Source: Oscillospiraceae bacterium
GTDB taxonomy: Bacteria; Bacillota; Clostridia; Oscillospirales; CAG-272
Length of the DNA: 43,707 nucleotides
Assembly: GCA_015065455.1 (NCBI GenBank)
Contig: SVQI01000015.1
Location: 1-43,707 of the forward strand
Direction of reading: 5' to 3'
Shown here: piece by piece, positions 39,255-43,707 of the stretch
Layout: each line of letters begins with the position of its first letter
How positions within the stretch are numbered: position 1 is the stretch's first letter
The notes under the pieces: generated by a model
Database searches by the model: none
The model's input: the letters and a program-made list of their open reading frames with translations, nothing else
Told to the model about the DNA's origin: nothing
Translations under genes and position numbers: made by a program

Positions 39255-39272
39255 AATGTTATTTTTAACATT
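39255..39272. promoter_or_regulatory. Inverted repeat near +1 of the deoR operon (candidate operator)
   Basis: AATGTT-ATTTTT-AACATT is a perfect 6-6-6 palindrome lying about 5-22 bases after the predicted transcript start. Its place suits a repressor site; no T-run follows, so a terminator is unlikely. Confidence 0.5.
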
Positions 39273-39283
39273 CCCCTATTATA

Positions 39284-39312
39284 ATTATAAAACTTTTACC
39301 CCCTAATGTCAA
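39284..39312 (-). promoter_or_regulatory. Consensus sigma-A promoter of the deoR-aceF-lpdA-E1 operon
   Basis: TTGACA (39307-39312) and TATAAT (39284-39289) are 17 bases apart on the minus strand. The start is near 39277. The rest of the intergenic space, 39313-39460, is AT-rich with no other feature recognised. Confidence 0.9.
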
Positions 39313-39460
39313 CAGGTTTAATTGTAAATTTATTTAATAATCAGCTATTTTTTCGTATTTTGGTAATTTTAACAAAAATATATATTTTTAGTCAACAATT
39401 TGACCAAATACAACAAAACCGCCAGCCATTCGGCTCAGTCAAGTTTTTTATAGCTCGGTA

Positions 39461-39489
39461 TTGCTTTTATACACACGATATGCTATAAT
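39461..39489 (+). promoter_or_regulatory. Promoter of the unknown-DUF1576-CLC operon
   Basis: TTGCTT (39461-39466) and TATAAT (39484-39489) are 17 bases apart, with TGC just before the -10. The transcript starts near 39496. Confidence 0.78.
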
Positions 39490-39539
39490 CCAATATATTA
39501 AAATAATGTCGAAAAATGGCGGGTCTGCGAGGTGATATC

Positions 39540-40238
39540 ATGGGAATTTTCGGCGGTCTTCAATCCAACAAAAAGCCAGCTGATAACAACATCAGAGAAG
39601 ATGACATCAACTTCAAAAACAGAAACGTGCTCGTCGGTGTAATCCGAGGTCGGCATCAGTTTAACGCCATGCTTAAGATGAAGTTTTATCATATTCCCAT
39701 TTCACGCGTAAACGATTGCTCTTTTCCCGTTGAGTACGTAGCCGTTTATCAGTCTAAAAAGCATTTCGGCAGAAAAAGCGGAGTCAGAATTTACGGCGAG
39801 GTTGAAAGCTTTTGCACCGTTCCGAGAAACAAAATTACGGAAATCCCCAAAGACTCAAGTGAAAAATATATCTATTTTAAAATAAAAAGCTGGCGCAGAC
39901 TTAATAAGCCGGTTGAAGCAAAAGAAATGGACAAGGTTGCATTTTCGACCACGCTTTATTTGCTCAAAAACTGCAGAACGTCATCGGAGCTTCAGTTACG
40001 TTCAAAAGAGGAGCTTGATTTCTGCCAAGAACTTACACAAAACATAAAAACGCTGATAAGAAAACGCACCCCTGACGGAAACGATATGGTATACCGCGAT
40101 TACACAGTAAAGCTTAAAGGCGGTATGCTTTATTTGTATTTTGCCGACGTGCTTGAATACGTTATCGGCTACGACGTATTTCTTGAGAATCCTATGAACG
40201 TTATCAGGGATATTTTTGACTATTATCCCGAGATATGA
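39540..40238 (+). CDS. Conserved-looking hypothetical protein, function unknown
   Basis: I do not recognise this 232-residue protein. From ATG 39540 (GAGGTGAT ribosome site) it is soluble, basic and rich in aromatic residues. An N-terminal region contains VGVIRGRHQFNAML. A middle region has VEYVAVYQSKKHFGRKSGVRIYG, then a segment of the form IPKDSSEKYIYFKIKSWRRL. The C-terminus is LYLYFADVLEYVIGYDVFLENP. The alternating beta-strand pattern and many conserved-looking charged residues could suit a nucleic-acid-binding or nuclease-like fold, but that is speculation. It is first in an operon with two membrane proteins. Confidence 0.75.
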   Translation: MGIFGGLQSNKKPADNNIREDDINFKNRNVLVGVIRGRHQFNAMLKMKFYHIPISRVNDCSFPVEYVAVYQSKKHFGRKSGVRIYGEVESFCTVPRNKITEIPKDSSEKYIYFKIKSWRRLNKPVEAKEMDKVAFSTTLYLLKNCRTSSELQLRSKEELDFCQELTQNIKTLIRKRTPDGNDMVYRDYTVKLKGGMLYLYFADVLEYVIGYDVFLENPMNVIRDIFDYYPEI

Positions 40239-40282
40239 TAAATGATAAATAATCAATTATAATATGAAAACAAGGTGAAAAA

Positions 40283-41734
40283 ATGTTTGAAGAAGACATA
40301 CAAAGCCAAACAAAGCCCTCGCTTTACAAACTGAATAAAGAGAGCAAAATAATAACCTTTTATATGCTCTTTGTAAGCGTTGCTTTCTTGATTGCTTCCG
40401 TTATCGCTGTAATAGTAACGAAAGAAAAAGATTTTTTGGCAAATTTATTTAATATCCTTACCTCACCCTCAAAGCTCGTAACCGACTACTTTGCGTTAGG
40501 GGGACTTGGAAGCACGTTTTTTAACGCGGCTGTGTGCGGTTTTATTACAAATATTATAATTTACTTTAGCAGGGTAAAAACAAACGCAACCACGTTTGCC
40601 GCTTATATGCTCGTTGTTGCTCACTGTTTTTACGGATTGAACTTTTTAAATATGTGGCCCTTTATACTCGGAGTTCTGCTGTTCTGCGGTATTATGAAGA
40701 AATCCTTTTCAGAAAACGTACACATAGCATTTTTTGCTACTGCATTAGGACCTTTCGTAAGTGATTTTATGTTCAGATACACCTCAGCAGCAAGCTTTAA
40801 TTTCTTTGGAGTATCAGTTTCGTTTTTCGGCATAGTTATGTCGATACTGTTCGCGTTGGCGGCAGGCTTTGTAGTTCCCGCCCTTCTGCCCGGTACTACC
40901 GCTATGCACAGAGGCTACAATATGTACAAGGCGGGACTTGCCATCGGTATTCTCGGTATATTCGTATATTGTTTTCTCTATCCCAATTTAGGCTTTGATG
41001 CACCGACGGTTATTGATATTTCCAATCCCGAATATTACCAAATGCCCTACGGATACCGAGCTTTTATGAATGGATTTTTTATAATACTGTTTGTAATAAC
41101 CGGTATTGCGGGATTTATTTTAAACGGCAAGAGCTTTAAGGGGTACCGTATGCTACTAAAATGCTCGGGCTACGGCGCAGACTTCCACGACAAGTTCGGC
41201 GTGCCGATATGTCTTATAAATGTTTGTGTGTACGGCCTATGCATTATCGGATTTTTAAATATTGCGGCTATATTGCCCGAAATTTTCCCCGCCCTTCCCA
41301 AAGGAATAGGCTTTACGGGAGCTACGGCAGGCGTTGTTTTTGCCGCCCTTACGTTTTCTTTAGACGGACAGCAGCCGAGAATTATTGCTCCTATCGTGCT
41401 CGGATACGTGTTGTTATTTGCGGTAGTGTGCGCTATTTGCTCTGTTGCAAAAATGGATATACCGTGGACCCTCTCAACTCAAGGGTATATAAACGGACTT
41501 GCCTTCGCAACGGGACTTTGCCCGTTTGCCGGCAAATACGGATTTAAAGTTGGAGTTATTGCAGGATTTTTATCCGCTGTAATATGCACTTCGACCTCGG
41601 CTATGCATGGCGGATTCGTTTTGTACAACGGCGGTTTTACAGCAGGCCTTACGGCGTTGGTTCTAATTCCTATACTTGACTATTACAATATTCAGCCGAA
41701 ACACGACGACGATTCACCCGAAAGACATAAATAA
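40283..41734 (+). CDS. DUF1576 family polytopic membrane protein
   Basis: The 483-residue protein has about 12 hydrophobic helices and matches my memory of the DUF1576 family: a duplicated organisation, GGLGSTFFNAA near residue 72, ALLPGTTAMHRGYNMYKAG in the middle, and a matching CTSTSAMHGGFVLYNGGFTAG segment near the end. The repeated AMH-x-G-x3-YN(K/G)-G pattern suggests two homologous halves, as in transporters. No substrate is known. It starts 44 bases after the unknown gene (AAGGTGA site) and precedes a CLC gene. Confidence 0.8.
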   Translation: MFEEDIQSQTKPSLYKLNKESKIITFYMLFVSVAFLIASVIAVIVTKEKDFLANLFNILTSPSKLVTDYFALGGLGSTFFNAAVCGFITNIIIYFSRVKTNATTFAAYMLVVAHCFYGLNFLNMWPFILGVLLFCGIMKKSFSENVHIAFFATALGPFVSDFMFRYTSAASFNFFGVSVSFFGIVMSILFALAAGFVVPALLPGTTAMHRGYNMYKAGLAIGILGIFVYCFLYPNLGFDAPTVIDISNPEYYQMPYGYRAFMNGFFIILFVITGIAGFILNGKSFKGYRMLLKCSGYGADFHDKFGVPICLINVCVYGLCIIGFLNIAAILPEIFPALPKGIGFTGATAGVVFAALTFSLDGQQPRIIAPIVLGYVLLFAVVCAICSVAKMDIPWTLSTQGYINGLAFATGLCPFAGKYGFKVGVIAGFLSAVICTSTSAMHGGFVLYNGGFTAGLTALVLIPILDYYNIQPKHDDDSPERHK

Positions 41735-41767
41735 TAAATACAAAAATACGACTAAGGAATATATTAA

Positions 41768-43387
41768 GTGAGGATTATGGAAAAGAAGCATCATTTAAAT
41801 TTAAAAAATACACTTTTCCCTTGCATTTTTCTGTCGGTTATATGCGGCGGCTTTACAGGTATACTGATATTCGGTTTTAAATTTCTTGCATCGCGCGTCA
41901 TTGAATTTTCTATGTCAACGTACGCCTTTGTCAGAGAAAATCCAAGCTATTTACCTTTATTATTGTTTGCTGTAGGTTTACTATCTTGCGCTTCGTATTT
42001 ATTGATAAAATACGAGCCCGACTGCAAGGGCGGAGGCATACCTACTGTTGTTGCCTTCATCAGAGGTTTTATTACTTTTAAATGGGTGGCAAGCGCATTT
42101 GTACTTCTATTCTCAGCGCTTCTTACCTTTCTCGGCGGTGTTCCTCTCGGTAACGAGGGCCCAAGCGTTCAGATGGGATGCGCTGTCGGCAGAGGAACGG
42201 TAAATCTATTCTCAAAAAACAATAAAGCCTGGGATAAATATATTATGACCGGCGGAGCTTGCGCGGGCTTTGCTTCCGTAACGGGTGCGCCTATCAGCGC
42301 TATGCTTTTTGCAATCGAAGAAATACATCACCGCTTTTCACCGTTGATATTTATGGCGGCGTCAACAGCTACTCTCACGGCAAGTGTTGTAATGAGAGTT
42401 CTCGGCGTGATTTTCGGAAGAGACGTATCTCTTTTCCATTTTGAAATAAACGAAATAATGCCTATAAGATACGTTTGGGCAACTATTATCGTCGGTGTAA
42501 TAACGGGACTTGTAGCTGTTGGTTATACAGCCCTATACCGTATTCTCGATAAAATCGTAAACGGTAAGCTAAAAAAGACGCCCTTGGTTTTAAAATTTGT
42601 TTCAGTGTTTGTTATAGTAGCACTGCTCGGTTTTTTATCCGATGGTTTTATCGGTACGGGTCACGACCTTATTGACCTGATTATAGAAAACCACTACTTC
42701 CCTTGGTTTGTGCTGCTTTTGTATTTGCTTGTGCGCGCGGTTATGTTACTTGTTGCAAACCAAACGGGAATAACAGGTGGGCTTTTTGTTCCATCCCTCT
42801 GCTTTGGCGCTATCGTCGGCGAGCTTGTGGCAAAGCTGCTTATTATATGCGGCATATTACCCGAACAGTACCGAGTTATTATGGTTATCGTGGGAATGGC
42901 ATCATTTCTCTCGGCGGCATCAAGAATCCCTCTCGTTGCGGTTATGTTCTCCGTTGAAGCGCTTTCCGCACTTTCTAATATCGTTCCAGTAGCGGTGGGA
43001 GTGGCGTTTTCCTACCTCGTTGTAGAGCTTACGGGAATAAAAGATTTTTCAGAAACGGTTGTTGAAAGAAAGATTGCCCGCAGCAACAGAAACAAACCCG
43101 TGTACGTCGGTGACGTTCATATGACGGTTAAAGAAAATTCTTTTGCGGTTGGCAAAGAGGTAAAGGATATACTTTGGCCCCCGCATTTAGTAATCACGTC
43201 GGTTTACAGAAAGGTTATCGACGAAACACTATTCCAAAGCGGAGACGTGTTGCATTTAAGATATAAGACGGCAGCGCCCGACGATACATATAAGGTACTT
43301 GAAGCATTGCTCGGAAATCAGGATTCGGGTATAGAAATGACGTGCAAATTAAGCTCCGACGAGCATTATAATATTTTGGAAGTATAA
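41768..43387 (+). CDS. CLC-family anion channel/antiporter with C-terminal TrkA-C-like domain
   Basis: The 539-residue membrane protein has the CLC signatures with changes. GSGIP reads GGGIP (88-92), so the anion-coordinating Ser is Gly. GREGP reads GNEGP with the gating Glu130 kept. The inner proton-path Glu is present in AIEEIHHRF (184-185), and GGLFVPSLCFGA matches GIFAP. The position of the conserved Tyr near ALSALSNIVP carries no Tyr. Residues about 445-530 resemble a TrkA-C/RCK ligand domain. Both glutamates favour an H+-coupled exchanger. GTG at 41768 has AAGGA before it; ATG at 41777 is an alternative. Confidence 0.87.
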   Translation: MRIMEKKHHLNLKNTLFPCIFLSVICGGFTGILIFGFKFLASRVIEFSMSTYAFVRENPSYLPLLLFAVGLLSCASYLLIKYEPDCKGGGIPTVVAFIRGFITFKWVASAFVLLFSALLTFLGGVPLGNEGPSVQMGCAVGRGTVNLFSKNNKAWDKYIMTGGACAGFASVTGAPISAMLFAIEEIHHRFSPLIFMAASTATLTASVVMRVLGVIFGRDVSLFHFEINEIMPIRYVWATIIVGVITGLVAVGYTALYRILDKIVNGKLKKTPLVLKFVSVFVIVALLGFLSDGFIGTGHDLIDLIIENHYFPWFVLLLYLLVRAVMLLVANQTGITGGLFVPSLCFGAIVGELVAKLLIICGILPEQYRVIMVIVGMASFLSAASRIPLVAVMFSVEALSALSNIVPVAVGVAFSYLVVELTGIKDFSETVVERKIARSNRNKPVYVGDVHMTVKENSFAVGKEVKDILWPPHLVITSVYRKVIDETLFQSGDVLHLRYKTAAPDDTYKVLEALLGNQDSGIEMTCKLSSDEHYNILEV

Positions 43388-43405
43388 AAACATAAAATGA
43401 CACAG

Positions 43406-43424
43406 GGGAGACTATAAGTCTCCC
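43406..43424 (+). terminator. Terminator of the unknown-DUF1576-CLC operon
   Basis: The perfect 8-bp stem GGGAGACT / AGTCTCCC with a 3-base loop is followed by T6, 18 bases after the CLC stop. Confidence 0.93.
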
Positions 43425-43477
43425 TTTTTTGTTATAAATAAACACAAAACAATAAATTCTAAAATAATTGTAGCGGT

Positions 43478-43612
43478 GGGATACTTCTTTAAAGTTTTGG
43501 GGGAGTCAAGAGGGCGCTTTTTTAAAAGCGTCCTCTTGTCAAGGGTTCGGGTGCGAAGCTCCTGATGTTCTGTGCTCCTTTGAAAAAAGCGATAGCTTTT
43601 TCGTTTTAAGAC
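43478..43612. repeat. Interspersed repeat copy 6 (module D, inverted)
   Basis: Read backwards, this is the same module as 22985-23095: AAAGTTTTGGGGGAGTCAAG, the AGGGCGC hairpin, GGTTCGGGTGCGAAGCTCC and AAAAAAGCGATAGC. It is in the opposite orientation to copies 1-5 but again directly after an operon terminator. In 43613-43707 I see nothing further. Confidence 0.8.
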
Positions 43613-43707
43613 AAAAATCAAAGCCCCGCATAAAGCGTGTTGTCCTTAACGGAGAAATACGAAAACCGAGTAGGATGTCAGAAAAACCAGCAATGTAGTC
43701 AAATGGC

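Overview
The window looks like part of a chromosome of an anaerobic, low-to-moderate GC member of the Bacillota, class Clostridia (an Oscillospiraceae/Ruminococcaceae-like gut bacterium is the most natural fit). This rests on gene content: T-box leaders, ferredoxin-linked 2-oxoacid oxidoreductase, a PASTA-kinase/PP2C/IreB set, lepA-hemW, a DUF1576-type membrane protein and consensus sigma-A promoters. No rRNA, tRNA, CRISPR array, prophage or transposase gene was recognised.

Layout. 1-3422: repeat, then lepA-hemW on the minus strand. 3423-4042: multi-module repeat. 4043-10861: complete F1Fo ATP synthase operon on the minus strand (atpI-like, B, E, F, H, A, G, D, C) with a consensus promoter and a terminator-like hairpin in its leader. 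10880-11430: second long repeat copy. 11452-18271: a minus-strand operon starting with a T-box leader and continuing through an HTH-cupin-acyl-CoA ligase fusion, a nitrilase-family amidase, a P-loop ATPase and a four-subunit 2-oxoacid:ferredoxin oxidoreductase (VorDBAC type). 18322-20993: a second HTH-cupin-ligase paralogue with its own T-box. 21154-22580: CPA2 cation/proton antiporter on the plus strand. 22620-23170: repeat. 23189-27949: minus-strand operon of a YfbR-like HD nucleotidase, rlmN, PP2C phosphatase and PASTA Ser/Thr kinase. 28082-31915: plus-strand S1-domain protein, IreB, ribF and a DacA-like protein. 31941-33095: two inverted-repeat-bounded elements and another multi-module repeat. 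33131-39312: minus-strand deoR-aceF-lpdA-E1(alpha-beta fusion), a 2-oxoacid dehydrogenase complex. 39461-43430: plus-strand operon of an unknown protein, DUF1576 and a CLC transporter. 43478-43612: an inverted repeat copy.

Most interesting system. The two T-box leaders can be aligned with each other around the kink-turn/specifier loop. They read GUA (Val) for the leader of the ligase-VOR operon and AUC (Ile) for the leader of the second ligase. In both, the T-box bulge TGGT fits tRNAs with A73, as tRNA-Val and tRNA-Ile have. T-boxes switch genes on when the cognate amino acid is scarce, so I infer that this locus makes valine and isoleucine by salvage. The ligases would activate branched short-chain acids (isobutyrate, 2-methylbutyrate). 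The ferredoxin oxidoreductase would reductively carboxylate the acyl-CoA to the branched 2-oxoacid, ready for transamination. The route is known physiologically in ruminococci. Its control by Val/Ile T-boxes, and a ligase fused to a regulator-like HTH-cupin module, are the parts that look new.

Other notable points are a c-subunit with two carboxylates (predicted Na+ coupling), an epsilon subunit without its C-terminal helices, a DacA-like protein with two altered catalytic motifs, and a modular repeat that lies just after an operon terminator, in the same orientation relative to the operon, in six of six copies.
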